A stretch of 64,000 nt of DNA from Dipteris shenzhenensis (GCA_047967505.1 CM106541.1); one strand, 5' to 3'. Shown: positions 33,541 through 45,760, counted from the first letter of the stretch. Notes: a model not told the origin generated them from the letters alone. Numbers and translations are program-made.

Positions 33541-33559
33541 GAGTTATGACCATGATCAC

Positions 33560-35160
33560 ATCTCCATGAAACCGTTTGCTAGTGAAAGGGTCCTAGAAAG
33601 ATGCCAAAATTTATCCTTGAGTACACAATCAGATACAACACAAAACATCACATTTTCTTTTTACAGCTCATCAATCCAAGATATGGTTAGAGAGTTAGGA
33701 GCACTTTTGTTAACCATCATCATGATAACTTTCCATGGTTTTTGAAAGGTAACCTCCATTTATCATACCTCCCCTTAATGGAGGGGAGATGATGAGGTGA
33801 AGTTCAAGAGGGGGGGTGAAGTGGATGCTCCAAAAGAGAAGCGACACAAGTTGCAAAGGAGAAGGGCTAGTAATACATAGAGAGTTGATCTCAAATTAAG
33901 GTCTTAAAAATACCCATAGGACCCTTTTGTTGGCCAAAGGGTCTCCTGGACTTTTTCTTTGTTGTATTGAGCCTCACGAAATTAAATCAAGTTTGGTGTG
34001 AAAAAATACCATAGGACCAATTGGTCGGCGACAAAAGGTCCTTTGTCCTTTTTTTGTTGCAATGTGCCCCAAATTATTAAAAAGGAATTGCCCATAGGAC
34101 CCTTCCACTAGTAAAGATTCACTTGGACCATTTTAAAAACTAAATTTGTTGACTTATATTTTATTTGAATGCAACAAAAAAATGCTCATATGACCCTTTC
34201 CTCCAATCTCATGGGCTTTTTAAAGACCAAAATTCATTTATTTATTTTCAAAAGCTCAAATGACCCTTTTCTAGCAAAAGGGTACTATGACTTATTTTTT
34301 ACTAGCTTAGAGCCTTAAAAACTTAAGAAATTTTGGTTTATTCACTCTTTGGGTAACAAAAAATTTGGAAAGGATCCGAGGAGATATTTTTTCTTAGCCA
34401 AGATGTAGTCAAAAGTAGTATTTTGCATCCTTCTTGGACCCTTTTGCTAGTGAAAGGGTCCATGGATATGTGACGAGCCTCAAATCGTAGCTCAAATTTG
34501 GTGAGATATAAAAAGAAAAAGTGATGTAATTTTTGTGCTCCATCTAACAATGCAATCAAATATAATATTTCTTTAAGACCCCGCCAGCGAAAGGGTCCAT
34601 GGAGACATGATGGTGGTAAAAAAATGGTCATTTGAAACCATAGCTTCGAATGATGAGATGTAGTTTTTGTGCTCCATCTAACCATGAAGTTAAAAATAAT
34701 TATTTTCAGCCTTCTAAGACCCTTTCGCCAGAGCAAGGGTCCATGGAGATGTGATGATGGGTGAAAAAATGGTCATAACTCTCAAACCGTAGCTTGGATT
34801 GATGAGCTATAAAAGGAAAAAAGGATGGGATTTTTGTGCTATATCTAACCATACAATCAAAAGTAAGTTTTTCCATCCTTCTAGTACCCTTTCTCTAGTG
34901 AAAGGGTCCATAGATATGTGATGAACATAAAAAATGGGTTGTAACTCTCAGATCGTAGCTCAAATGGCTGAGCTATAAAAAGAAAAAGTGATGTAAATTT
35001 TGTGCTCCATCTAACCATGTAGTTAAAAGTAATATTTTGTGCTCCATCTAACCATGCAGTTAAAAATAAAATTTTGTGCTTCATCTAACCATGTAGTTAA
35101 AAATAATATTTTTCATTCTTCGAAGACCCTTTCTCCAGAGAAAGGGTCCATGGAGATGTG
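33560..35160. repeat. Degenerate tandem array with a palindromic hairpin in each unit
   Basis: Units of about 140-165 bp each carry a variant of GACCCTTT(N)C(N)AG(N)GAAAGGGTC followed by CATGGA(G/T)ATGTGA. They occur near 34437, 34577, 34716, 34884 and 35123, with weaker relatives at 33564, 34100 and 34264. Intervening sequence repeats GAGCTATAAAAAGAAAAA and GTGCTCCATCTAACCATG. Within the last unit a 38-bp segment starting GCTCCATCTAACCATG is itself triplicated (35003, 35041, 35078). Confidence 0.75.
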
Positions 35161-35311
35161 AGACAAGACTGAGAAAAAGGAAAGTGTTAAGAAAAAATAA
35201 GGATAAATTAGGACGAAATTGGAGTAATTTAGGAATAATTTAAAATAGATTATAAAAAATAGAAAAGATTTGAAATAATTAGGAAACAATAGGGAAAAAT
35301 AGAAAAGATTG

Positions 35312-35314
35312 GGG

Positions 35315-35350
<36 letters not shown>
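35312..35350. repeat. (GA)n microsatellite
   Basis: A G run followed by about 17 GA repeats. Confidence 0.98.
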
Positions 35351-35351
<1 letters not shown>

Positions 35352-35612
35352 AGGAAAGGAAACTAAAAAAAGATTAAAAGAATAAGAAAGTATAAGACGG
35401 GAATAAAAAATGTGAAAAAGAAGGAAAATAAAGGGGAGAATACAAAATTTTAAAGGAAATATCAAACAATAAATTAATTAAAAAGGAAATAAGTAGCGAG
35501 AGAGTGAGGGAAAAATCTAGAGAGAGGGAGAGAGGGGGAAAGGCAATATAAAAGGGTTTTCAGGGGATTATAAAAAGGGAAGAAAAGTAATTAGTATGTT
35601 CAAGATGAAAAA

Positions 35613-35618
<6 letters not shown>

Positions 35619-35658
<40 letters not shown>

Positions 35659-35682
35659 CACACACACACACACATACACACA
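35619..35682. repeat. (TG)n-(AC)n self-complementary microsatellite
   Basis: A TG run of about 20 repeats is followed directly by ACACAC, so the two halves can pair as a hairpin. Confidence 0.95.
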
Positions 35683-38233
35683 AATTTGAGTACATGATTT
35701 GAGTTTAGGACTCATCTTATTCCAAAGACATCTTATGATAATGATAATAGTAAAGGATGACTCTTGGACTTGGGTAAGACTCCAAGACTTCAAGACTCAC
35801 ATTGCACATGTTTTAGTACTTCCTTCAAAGGACATATATTTCACGCTTTTTCCAAGAAAGAGTAGTTTGTGTGGCCAGTTTTTGAAGCTATCTTGGCAAT
35901 GCAAGCTTGAAGCTCGAGGTTTTAAGCTCACAAAATGGAAGCCCCCCAAACACATTGACACTTATGATGGAACAAAATACCATTGAACTCACAAGGACTT
36001 GAAAGATGCTAATTCAAAGTCAGACATGACTTGAAAGATGCTACCATCTCATTGGAGTTCATGGACAATCCAAATCCTCTTGTTATTAAAACAACAGCTA
36101 GTTACTATGGTGATGGATAATCCTAACTCATCTTGCCTCCATCAAGATGAGTTAGATGTGTGCTAACTTGCTGCTTGTCAAGCACTTTTCATGCCTAGGA
36201 TTCTATATCCCATTTAGTGCATGCGTCAATGGAGGAGGAAGATGCTCCAAACACTACACCATAAGAAGCACTCGGAAGTTTCCTTGGCTATGGTGATGCA
36301 AACCATCATCGATGGGCATATCCTTTTCCAATACTGTTATCGGAAGTAGAATAATCTTGTTATCTACTTCTGAATCACTACTGGGTGACTTGTAAAACCT
36401 ACCATCAAGATCATTCCATCTCAATGACATCCTCATCAAGGGGAGAGAGAGCAACATTGGTGGTCACGGCAACAACAAGTGTAGGTTGGAGTTAGGGGAG
36501 GGTAGTGTGATTTTGTGCATGGTGCTGCATGAGATTGGAGAGGGCTAGATACCATGGGAATGTCTTTGTGAGTCCATGTATAAAGAAGACTCTACCATTT
36601 TAATCATTCCAATTTCATGGGCAGAGCTTTTGTAAAAATGAATGTAGAGAGTGTGAATCTTGATCTTCAAAAACTATCTTTTTGAAGTGCAAACATGCTT
36701 ATTCCAAAAAAAACCCTCCTTTTTAGGAATAGAGCCATCATCGTGATTTAGCAAGTTCTCTTTAAATAATAATAAACCATAATTTAACACTAGAGAAATA
36801 GCCCATTCAAAGCCCCATAGTTCCTAGACCATCTTTTAATTCCCTACAATTTCAATCATCTTCACTTTTTGCCAAAATCCAGCATCTTAGGCCTCAATCT
36901 GTGTTTTAGAATTTTGCACATAAATCCAAGCATAAAAGCTAGTCCAAAGTGCTTTTTCCTTATCTTCAGACCATTATTACACAATCCAAACCGTTGAACC
37001 ATGTAAATTATAAAGTATAAAAACTATAGTGTCCTAGTAAATATAAGACTCTCTTAAAATGAATAATTTTCCCATTCATATCTGTTGTTGTACTCTCACA
37101 AATGTGGCAACTATGCAACCCAACCTAATGACGTGGGTGATGACTCCAATGAGGACTTGAGATGATAGCAGCTCAAATGATGAGTAGAAAAAAGGCAACT
37201 ACTTGTTGGATCCTTTTTGGGGTTGGGTAGCATGTAGCTACGTTGTAGGCTAGACTAGCTTGTCCTCAAATTTCCCTTTGGAAGGAAAGTTTGACATTGG
37301 TATAATTATAAAAAACATTTGGTTTTAGTAGTAACATTGTTGATATAAGAATCAATATATGAAAATATTGATGCATACATCAATGGTTTTTTGGACATTT
37401 CCATAGCGATGCTTATATCAATGCTTTCACTCTTTTTTTTTTTTAAATCTAGGTTTTCCATTGCAAATGGTTGTATGAACTATCTCTATAGTTGAGAATT
37501 GTTATTAGAAGATATATCATAAGTTTATAGTTTACCATAAGATTCCATGGAGTATATCTACAAGTGAGTTGCCTTTTTATTTAATGATACCTACAAAATT
37601 CATTGTGCTTATTGAATTTTTATTCACCCCAATTCTCATAATAGATAATCTTCATGTGCTTTCTAGCTTACTTTCTAATACGTGCTTTGAATCCTTTAAA
37701 GCAATATGGGCATTAGTTTTTGCTTCAGGAAATAAGTCTATGTTATTTTAGAAAAATCATCACTGAAAGTGAAAGTAAAAGTTTTCTCCTATGTCTTTAG
37801 ATCAATGGTTTCGACTTAGTAAAAAGCCATGGAAGAATTTTGGAAAAAGGCTATGAGCATACTGAGCTTGTTCTATGATACTTGCATCAAAGATGACAAT
37901 AACTTGGACCAATGTGAGACTAAGACTTCAGGGATATTTGGGATCCTAGTATGGGTTACTAAATGGAATGTAAGTGTCGGTTCAAAAGACAAGATCTATG
38001 AACATTGATCCAATCAATGATTTCCATCATGTCTATTGGGGGTTGTCTCAAGAGTCCTTAACATAAAAATATTCTTTGGTGGGAGAGTTGGGTGTCCGTT
38101 ATTAAAAGTATCTTTTGTATTGTATATAGGCCTAATATGTAATCAATACGTCCATTAGGTTTGGCTCAATAGTCCTTGAAATAACGATAAGTTTTGGTGG
38201 GTAGTGTGTCATATGCTAAAGTAGCTCCTATGT
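35683..38233. other. Intergenic, nothing recognised
   Basis: AT-rich sequence. The short ORFs (for example plus 35699-35986) have no domain or repeat homology that I can see. Confidence 0.45.
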
Positions 38234-38365
38234 TGCCTATGGGACTATTTGTGAAGATAGCTAATTGTAAACATTATTGCCTATGGGACTATCACTAAAG
38301 ATAGCTAACCATAAACATTATTGCCTATGGGACTATCGCTAAAGATAGCTAACCATAAACATTAT
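38234..38365. repeat. 44-bp tandem repeat, three copies
   Basis: TGCCTATGGGACTAT starts at 38234, 38278 and 38322. The last two copies differ at about one base. Confidence 0.92.
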
Positions 38366-38533
38366 TTGGCAAAGCAGCCATCCTATGGTTTTTGGTAGAG
38401 ATGCGTTAAGTGCACTTAGCAAAGGAACATTTATCTCCAGAGTTAACTTTCTACCACAATTCAATTTTTGGATGAGACAACTAAAGTGCTTTTGGTAAGG
38501 ACACTTTATTTGAAGAGGGCATTTCTTCATGGC

Positions 38534-38690
38534 AAAGGGCATGGTTGAGTTTAGTATAAAGGGCATGGTTGAGTTCTCTTCCACATCATGCAATAAGTAT
38601 GGCCTTATACAAAGGGCATGGTTGAGTTTAGTATAAAGGGCATGGTTGAGTTCTCTTCCACATCATTAAATTAATATGGCCTTAATGTGG
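38534..38690. repeat. 77-bp tandem duplication with internal repeat
   Basis: AAAGGGCATGGTTGAGTTTA starts at 38534 and 38611. Within each unit GGGCATGGTTGAGTT occurs twice. A weaker relative with GAGTTCTCTCCCACACCATG follows at about 38733. Confidence 0.88.
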
Positions 38691-38769
38691 GATATATTCA
38701 TGGTGATGAAAAATTACATTGTTGTGACATGCTTGAGTTCTCTCCCACACCATGCAATTAGTATGACCT

Positions 38770-40550
38770 TATATGTGGTGTACATACATGCCGATGAATC
38801 TAGAATGAACTCGTGAAAAGGGGGACTAACTTTAGTGAACTCACTTCTCTAGAGTGCTTGAAAGGCTATGATCATGACATTATAGTTGTTTGCGATGTTA
38901 GATAAATTGCTATCATATGGTGGGCATATGGTTCATACAATGGATCTTTGGCTAGAGAGCTTTGAATTTCAAAATCCAAACATGTATAAGTATTTACAAG
39001 GGGCTGACAATTATGTAAAAAAAGGTTAATATTTAGGTCTTGCCTTCATGTACTTCGTTTGTTCTTATCCTTTTAACATAACATCCCATCACTATTGTCC
39101 CTTAAGATGTGACATAAAAGTCTTATTTTTCCACATCAATTAGATAAAAGTGTCAACAACAAAAGAAAGCGATGAAGTGATTTAAAAGTCTTATAGCCAA
39201 TCGAACTAGTCACAAAAGGGACAAACAAAATTCACGTGTTCCCAATAAAGGCAAACTATAAAACATTGCAATCAAACCACTCCTTGCATGTGATACCTTG
39301 CCTCTAGCAACTCTTGAGTGAGGTTATTAGCAACAAACAATGATTAATGCTTAGAGTCAAGGGAGGTAGTAAGTTGTGGGAGAGGAGCACGCTTCTAATC
39401 ACAAGTGTTATTGGATGGTCTTAAACAAGGTGAACAATCCATATAGGCCTTGACATACAATCTAATTATGTAATTTGGCCACCAAGTAGTTGTGATGGAG
39501 TATATGCTTGGTTTGAGGGAAGCTGACTCTATGGTTTATGTTAGCATTGTATTGCTACTAGAGAGCTTTATCGAAGACTTGGAAGTTACTTAAGCCCTAA
39601 TGGCATGGTGGGAAAGGGTGTTCATTGAAAAAACAAAGGGCCTGTTCATTGAAAAAACCAAAGGCCTTATGACATGGGAGGGGGGTTTCGTGGGAAGTTA
39701 TGTTTCCCATATGCCAAAATGGGGGTTTCGTAGAATTAATCTTAGGTGGAAGGCTTTAATTTCCCACGTTTCCCACTAGCATTTGACCGTAGTGTCTTTG
39801 TGGGGAATAGAGTGAAATGCAAATATGTCCACATCATAGGAAAGTTTACACTTGGGAGGCAATTTTATGTTTCAATGTCCCCAATTTATTTCCCCTTGAT
39901 TCCCCATCTTGAATATCATATCTGTTGGTGAAAATGTGGCATTTTCAACCCTCAAACCCTTCAAAAAGTAATTTTTCCCACAAAACCATTGACCTCAAGA
40001 GCTCACTTAAAAAATGAGCAAAAAGTGGGGGAGTTCACATGCTACCTTGGCATCAAATTTCCCATTTCCCATAAGACCACCACAATGTCATAAGGTGATC
40101 TTTCAAGTGTTTTTTTTGCCTTTTTTGACCCTACTAGGGATAACTGGGATCAATAGATTTTTCTATTGTCCATCAAAATCAACGCGTTACTTTTGTTATT
40201 AACTACTTCAACACATGTTTAGTTAGGTGTTTAGAGATGTCCACACTATTCTTTACCCCTTCTCAATGGTCCATAAGTGCTACCTTCTTGCGCTTTTTTA
40301 AAGTTGGCTTATCCTCTACTTTTTAAAGCCTTCCTAATGGCTTTTAAAGATGGCCTATCCTCTACTTTTTAAAGCCTTCCTACTGGCTATAATTTTCACT
40401 CTAGTAAGTGTATAATAGTGTTCACCTTGTTTTAAATTTCCTTGGTTTTTAAGTAAGAGGGGAGTGTATCCCCCTTGGGTGTGTCAAAGTGTCTCCTTAT
40501 TTAAAAACAATAATTTAAATACAACACTTGGTTGCGTCATCCCTTAGGGG
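38770..40550. other. Intergenic, nothing recognised apart from a small duplication
   Basis: About 40298-40390 contains two copies of CCTCTACTTTTTAAAGCCTT some 50 bp apart. No gene signal. Confidence 0.45.
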
Positions 40551-40554
40551 ATAC

Positions 40555-40730
40555 TAACACGGGAGGTGCTCAGAAGGGGGCCAGTGCCCAAACCACCTGA
40601 GCCGCCTGAGGGGATACTAACACGAGCAGTAGCTCAGAAGGGTGCCAGTGCCCAAACCCTCCTTGAGACGTCAAGCTATTCAAAAGGGGGGCGAGTGCTT
40701 GAACCACCTGAGCTACAGGCTGGCTGGTCA
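40555..40730 (-). repeat. tRNA-derived SINE-like sequence with tandem head
   Basis: Minus strand: an A-box-like GTAGCTCAGGTGGTTCAAGC is followed about 40 bp later by a B-box-like GGGTTTGGGCACTGG. The block GGCTCAGGTGGTTTGGGCAC with CCCCCTTCTGAGC then repeats, together with TGTTAGTATCCCCT, in units of about 61-66 bp. The pattern fits a plant tRNA-derived SINE with duplication. No functional tRNA cloverleaf was recognised. Confidence 0.45.
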
Positions 40731-40869
40731 CATGTATCGGGGTTTGTCTTCCTCCACCATTGACTTATGAGGAAAAGTCCCATAAGCTGAGAGAGACAAG
40801 GACGAGTCTTCCAAAGGGGGGAAAAAAAAAAGAATTGGCCTAACGTCTCTATTTTTTAAGCTGTAGGAT

Positions 40870-41722
40870 GTGGAGAGTCATTACTAAAAATAGGCTCAAA
40901 ATAAGCTATCGTTCTTCTTCTTCTTCTTCTTCTTCTTCTCCGTCTTGTTCTCCTTCTCCGTCTTTGTTTTGTTGCTCTCCAATCAATCGCTCGATTTGCG
41001 CAATCGCAAATTGCTATGCTTCCTATCGATCATTCATTCGGATCACTCTGCTTTCAATTGCTGCATATCCTTGTTGCTCTCCATCCTCACAAATTCCGAA
41101 TCCGCTCATCGCTCTGCCTTCGCAATCGACCATTCATCCACTTTTGCACGGTTTAGCGCGAACTTGAACAAGCATTCAAAACAAGCAAGCTAACCGGCAA
41201 GCCATTCATCCAGGTACGCGCTCTCTACGATCCTCTCATTCGGTACCGGCTTTCACCTCGAATAGGATGTTTTCCTTCACATTTTATGTTATGCATTCTT
41301 CGGTGCACTTCTCTGCTTTGCATGCCTCTAAGTTGCAACATGCATAATGTATGCATCTTTGTCCTCTCCTTACTACACACCTTCTTATCCAAACAATTCA
41401 TGATTGTCACGAACGATGACAGCTTACTTTTGTCTGCCCTGATGCACTGTCACCAAAATTTCCAATTTATGAGCTGTCGGCTCTAAAATTCTGTTTTAAC
41501 ATATACGTGCTTCCTGGCATCAGGATTCAGGATGACGGATTTTTCTCTTCACCTATGTCATCGTTGCCGACAATGACGACCGCAAAACGATATTTGACCT
41601 TTTTTTTGCGAGGGAGCCACCGAGTCGACTGTGAATACCTTGTCCATCGAAGAACTGCCCATATTTCGCTTCAGACTCTGTTATATTAGGATCAGGAAAT
41701 TGAAGCTGCTGGAAAATACTAC

Positions 41723-41753
<31 letters not shown>
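40870..41753 (+). promoter_or_regulatory. Putative 5' UTR region of the SAC gene
   Basis: A CT-rich stretch with (TTC)n at about 40912-40938 resembles plant 5' leaders. CATTCATCCAG|GTACGCG at about 41213 could be a UTR splice donor, and CCTGGCATCAG|GATTCAGG at about 41520 an acceptor. Between this and the proposed start are short upstream ORFs and a (GA)n run ending right before ATG at 41754. The transcription start was not identified. Confidence 0.4.
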
Positions 41754-41758
<5 letters not shown>

Positions 41759-41826
41759 AACAGGAATGCAATTTGAAGCGCAAGTACATGAAGATACGTT
41801 CTCTGGCCGGGACAAATTGGTCAATG
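41754..41826 (+). CDS. SAC6/SAC7/SAC8-like: SAC phosphatase exon 1 (proposed start)
   Basis: Begins METGMQFEAQVHEDTF after a GA microsatellite and ends AAT G|GTGATT in phase 1. The phase fits exon 2. This N-terminus is not conserved in the family, so the start is the least certain part of the model. Confidence 0.5.
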
Positions 41827-42079
41827 GTGATTTTCCTCTCCTTATCCTTTTTTAATTTATAGCCCTACTCACCGTGAGCAGTTTCTTAAATGCTGCGAAT
41901 GTTTCGATCACATTATTGGGAAGAGACGATATACTATCTGGCATTTCAGATAGAGGCGCATGCACATGGGAGTGATATGACCTTGAAGGGGGGTTAGCAA
42001 CTTGGCGCTTTAAATTCTTTAAAAAGCTGCCAACAACGTGCAGTTACATGATTGACTTTGATCACCAACGTGACATACG

Positions 42080-42260
42080 GTCGAGAGAGAGAGAGAGAAA
42101 GAGAGAGAGAGCCTTTTGGCCTTTTGGTCCTTACGAGCCTTTGGCTGCTTACAAAGACCAAATAATCCCAGAGTGTACTTGCCACTAAAGAGGTCCGGAC
42201 ACTTTCTATGCACCCTTGCTACTTTCATAAAGGAGGGGCCTTGATATAAATATGGAAGAA

Positions 42261-42314
<54 letters not shown>

Positions 42315-42369
42315 AGAAGAAGAACTTTTTAACGTCAGGCCACAAGGCAGGGCCCTCATGAGGTCATCA

Positions 42370-42410
<41 letters not shown>
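42080..42410. repeat. Three (GA)n microsatellites in SAC intron 1
   Basis: GA runs at about 42082-42110, 42265-42312 and 42373-42409, with GAAGAAGAA between. All minus-strand Ser/Leu-rich ORFs here are artefacts. A 41-bp direct repeat starting ATGATTTTTGATCTCC follows at 42467 and 42508. Confidence 0.95.
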
Positions 42411-42412
<2 letters not shown>

Positions 42413-42726
42413 CTTGTAGGATCAGCGCTCGTAATCCTTTAAAAAATAGCTTACAATGTAAAAATATGATTTTTGATCTCCAAAGTAATACATAGTCAAT
42501 GTGCCGTATGATTTTTGATCTCCAAAGTAATACATATTCAAAGTGCCCTTCAAAGATGTTCTTCCTGAAATCTTTGACACAATCTACCTTCATTCAAATA
42601 AAATTTATGTTTGATTTTTTGGATTTGCACACTGCCCATTTTTATGCTTTAACATGTTGGATGAGCTGTTTCTGTGGACTTTAAATGCAGGGATCTTAAT
42701 TAGTAGTTTCCTGTGCCTTGAAGCAG

Positions 42727-42912
42727 ATCATTTAGATTCTTTAAGAGTTGAGCAACAAGAAAGAGAAATTGGAACCTGTGGCTATGCCCCTAGTCTGTGC
42801 AGTCAAATCCGTCTTCTGGAATGCTTGGATCGTTTTATTTTTGTACCAGAAGATGGAGAAGTTACGCAGTGTCTCTCACTGAATCGTATTGATGGAACGC
42901 TACGGTTGACAA
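42727..42912 (+). CDS. SAC6/SAC7/SAC8-like: SAC phosphatase exon 2
   Basis: 62 codons. The acceptor is CTTGAAGCAG|ATCATT and the donor TTGACAA|GTAAGA (phase 1). QIRLLECLDRFIFVPEDGE and CLSLNRIDGTLRL match the beginning of the family (R-L-x-E-x-x-D-x-(F/Y)-(I/V)-x-x-P). An alternative acceptor at 42690 (AATGCAG|GGATC) keeps the same frame but adds a hydrophobic stretch unlike relatives. Confidence 0.72.
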
Positions 42913-45045
42913 GTAAGAAACCAATCTTTTTTCTGCTGAGTGTCATAATGCATGTCTTACATGAAGGTGCCTCACAAAGAGGTACTTCAATTTTTGTGCT
43001 GCTTTTTTTCGATGAAAAGGTTGGTGCCAATGGAATATGGTCAACCTGTCAGGATGAATAAGTAGGTTTTGCTAGAAGGAGGGTGCTGTGTGGCTAGTTT
43101 TTCCTTTCTATAATTGATGTCATAACACATGGATAAATGTACCACAATTCACCATTCTAACGCAGGTGACCAAGCACAAGAAAAAGACCATTACTTTATC
43201 TTGTGTGTGTGTGTGTGTGTTGTAGTTTCACCCAAAAAAAAAAAAGTGTGTGTCTCTTGTAGGACGCTGTACAATACTGGATCTAAACTGAGAAGATTTG
43301 GTCTTTCACCTGACCATCCAGCCCCTAAAAAATTAATGACCACAACTGCAACTCTTGTTTGGTTCCTCACCTGCCAGATATGAGTACAGCTCCTGACCAC
43401 TAGCGACACACTGATGAGTTGTGAAGGACTACCCCAAATATCACATTTCTTTGACTGGGCTGATACTGTAACCCAGAGTTCCTCATCCATCCAGAAATCT
43501 TGGACCAAAGACGTCTAGTATACCCCCCCTGCTGGTTCAAGATGTTCCTTTTGCAGGGGTCAGCTTGAAGACCATCGACACCTTTGTCCTGCTGTTCTTT
43601 TGAAAGCGTCTCGTAAGAGTGCTTTCATCCAAATCTAGTTGCTGCCTCCTGCCTGCCGAGTTTGTTATCATGCAGTCTCCAACTGCTTTTCAGTGGTTGA
43701 TGCTTGAGGAAGTTGTTCTGCTTGTTTAACAATTTGTCATGATAGTCAACGGGGTGGAATGTTAATGAAAACCAACTTCGATTTGACAGTAAAGAAAACA
43801 GAACAGAAGAAAAGGCTATGACTGCTGGGGTAATCTGAGAACGTGTGAAGCTGGACTACCAACATGAAAGCAATATTAGATCTGCCAAATAGTGATCCTG
43901 GGAATGATTTTCCAAGCAGGCCTCTCATGTGAGAAGAACAGAGTGAGCCATAGGTAGCTACTGAAAAGTGCTTGTTGTTAGATATCAATGCTCCACTCTC
44001 GTGTAACTACGCGGGAACCAGCTAACTCTACTGGTAAGCCCCCCATATGAGGAGAAGGCATTTGAGTAGCTCGGTTATCCGGTAGGTCCTGGTTTGGACA
44101 CCAGATGGGGGCCATGTGTGGCCTGATGGCTGGACGGCTTCAGATAGAGTTGGCACACTGCCAACTAGGCTACATGCAAGTGCGGGAAGGCATCCCCTGA
44201 CTGACCGCACTGAGGGTAGACGGAGCTTTTCCCGAGGCAGCACACTTTCGGGTTGCGGGGCCCGTTTGGAGCCCCAGATGATCCCGGATGGCTCTGGGTC
44301 GAACGGACATCGTAGGTTAGTTGCTCTATTTTGCACCACGGTTTTATCGTGTGGTCGGCCTATTTCGGGACCGACTCCCAGTCGGCTGTTTTGGGCGGAC
44401 TGGGTCGGTCACCCAATTGGGTCTAACCGACTATGAATGGTGGCTATATAAGAGCAAGCCTGTGAAGCCCACATTCATCACTGGCTACAGCAACCCTGAT
44501 TCCTTAGCATCCAGCCTCCGTCCTCTACTGTTTCCAGCACGCCATCGAAGCTTCTCACACAGGAGCGCACGGCTGGGAAGCAGTGCCATCTATTGTATCA
44601 GTTTTACAATAATCAAATTTTTGATTCTCCATACTATCTGCTTTTCTCTCTTGCATACGAGATCCTGTTATCTGTTGAGCACAGACGTTGTATTGTTTTC
44701 TTACACTTGTCCATAAGCTATCTTATCAGCATGTCAGAGCAGATCCTCAGGAAATGACCATACTCTCTAGGCTCCATGTAAAAGAGCAGAAATATTTCAG
44801 CCATCTACATCAAAGAGCAGATCCTCAGAAGATGACTAAGCTCTGGGCCAAAACTTAAATGATAGCCATTGGCTATAGTTTAAAGAGCTATAGAAGCAAT
44901 GGACATCACATATGGTCATGGGAAATTTTGTATTAGAGATTGCCTCATGGTCTGAAGGTAGACATTTGAAGAGCATGCATTGCACATATGTTTGCCTTGA
45001 CTGCAACTATCTTTCGAGCTGAAGATATTTTAATTTGTGATGCAG
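42913..45045 (+). other. Intron 2 of the SAC gene
   Basis: 2133 bp, GT-AG, phase 1. It contains a short (TG)n at about 43201-43220, a poly-A run and the LTR-like segment at 44009-44720. Confidence 0.65.
44009..44720 (+). mobile_element. Divergent solo LTR-like sequence
   Basis: Resembles the LTR of the element at 48582-53215 in layout. Both have a GTAAGCCCCC(C)AxATGAGGAGA block near the start, then GCCATGTG, a region rich in GGGTCGGT and CCAATTGGGTC, and a TATATAAGAGC promoter (about 44445-44455) followed by CAGCA-rich sequence. Similarity is patchy and the ends are not defined, so this is an old relative or a chance resemblance of LTR-type promoters. Confidence 0.4.
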
Positions 45046-45129
45046 GTGAGATGAGTCAGATTAATGAAGAGGATCTATTAAAGACAACAACGATCTATGG
45101 TTTGGTTGGTGTCATAAAGCTCTTAGCAG
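45046..45129 (+). CDS. SAC6/SAC7/SAC8-like: SAC phosphatase exon 3
   Basis: The acceptor is GTGATGCAG|GTGAG. The split codon A+GT gives Ser, then EMSQINEEDLLKTTTIYGLV and GVIKLLAG. The KTxxIYGxVGxIKLLAG block is the conserved start of the SAC domain. The exon ends GCAG|GCATGT, a GC donor. Confidence 0.85.
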
Positions 45130-45295
45130 GCATGTAAATAAGTAATCTCTTTTGCATAGTCTAAACATTCCATATTGTCATCCTCTTTCATGTGAAGTAC
45201 CTATTCACAATTTGGTTTGGTTAAAGCAGTATGCCTGGTGGTCGCAAGGCTTGGCACTCCATTTAAAGGCTGTTGTTTTGTGGCTTTTTTTTCAG

Positions 45296-45423
45296 GCTCA
45301 TATGCACTTGTCATAACAGGCAGAGAATATGTTGGTTCTTACTATGGGAACCCTGTTTTCCGGATATCGTCCATGAAATTTTTATTTTGCAATTCAGCCA
45401 TGCGCCTCTTATCCACACAAGAG
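45296..45423 (+). CDS. SAC6/SAC7/SAC8-like: SAC phosphatase exon 4
   Basis: The acceptor is TTTTTTTTCAG|GCTCAT. It reads SYALVITGREYVGSYYGNPV and FRISSMKFLFCNSAMRLLST, the typical SAC segment (AGSYxxVITxRxxVGxxxGxPVxR). The donor is CAAGAG|GTTGCC, phase 0. Confidence 0.92.
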
Positions 45424-45564
45424 GTTGCCTTGCATATAAACAACAATTTTCAATTTGGTGGTTGGTCAATAAGAAAAACAGACATAAAGTGCAATTCCCA
45501 TGGAAGATTGCTTGTTTTTAAATTTAGTTGTTGCTTGTTCTAACAAAAATCCTTGAATGATCAG

Positions 45565-45656
45565 AAAAAAGATGAGGCTCACTTTGTCAGTTTATTAAAG
45601 ACAGTGGAGACAACTCCAGGATTATTTTTCTCCTATAAAATTGATTTAACGCTGAG
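45565..45656 (+). CDS. SAC6/SAC7/SAC8-like: SAC phosphatase exon 5
   Basis: The acceptor is AATGATCAG|AAAAAA. It reads KKDEAHFVSLLKTVETTPGL and FFSYKIDLTL, matching the conserved LL...E.TPGL(Y/F)(F/Y)SY..D(L/I)TL block. The donor is CTGAG|GTATGG, phase 2. Confidence 0.93.
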
Positions 45657-45760
45657 GTATGGCTGCCTTGAATTGCTGCCTTTATGTGGTTTTCTTGGCA
45701 AGCAAATTCAATCGATGCCCAATCTCATGGCTTTTCAATATACTTGCTCTGTTTGTGCAG

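Noticed and set aside
38234-38365. Regular repeats with constant spacing suggestive of a CRISPR array
   Set aside because: Whole units are repeated without unique spacers, and the window is plant nuclear DNA.
40680-40730. tRNA gene on the minus strand
   Set aside because: Box A and box B resemble a tRNA, but no complete acceptor or anticodon stems can be formed; a SINE-like origin fits better.
42691-42726. Earlier acceptor for SAC exon 2
   Set aside because: It keeps the frame but adds a hydrophobic stretch absent from relatives; kept only as an alternative.
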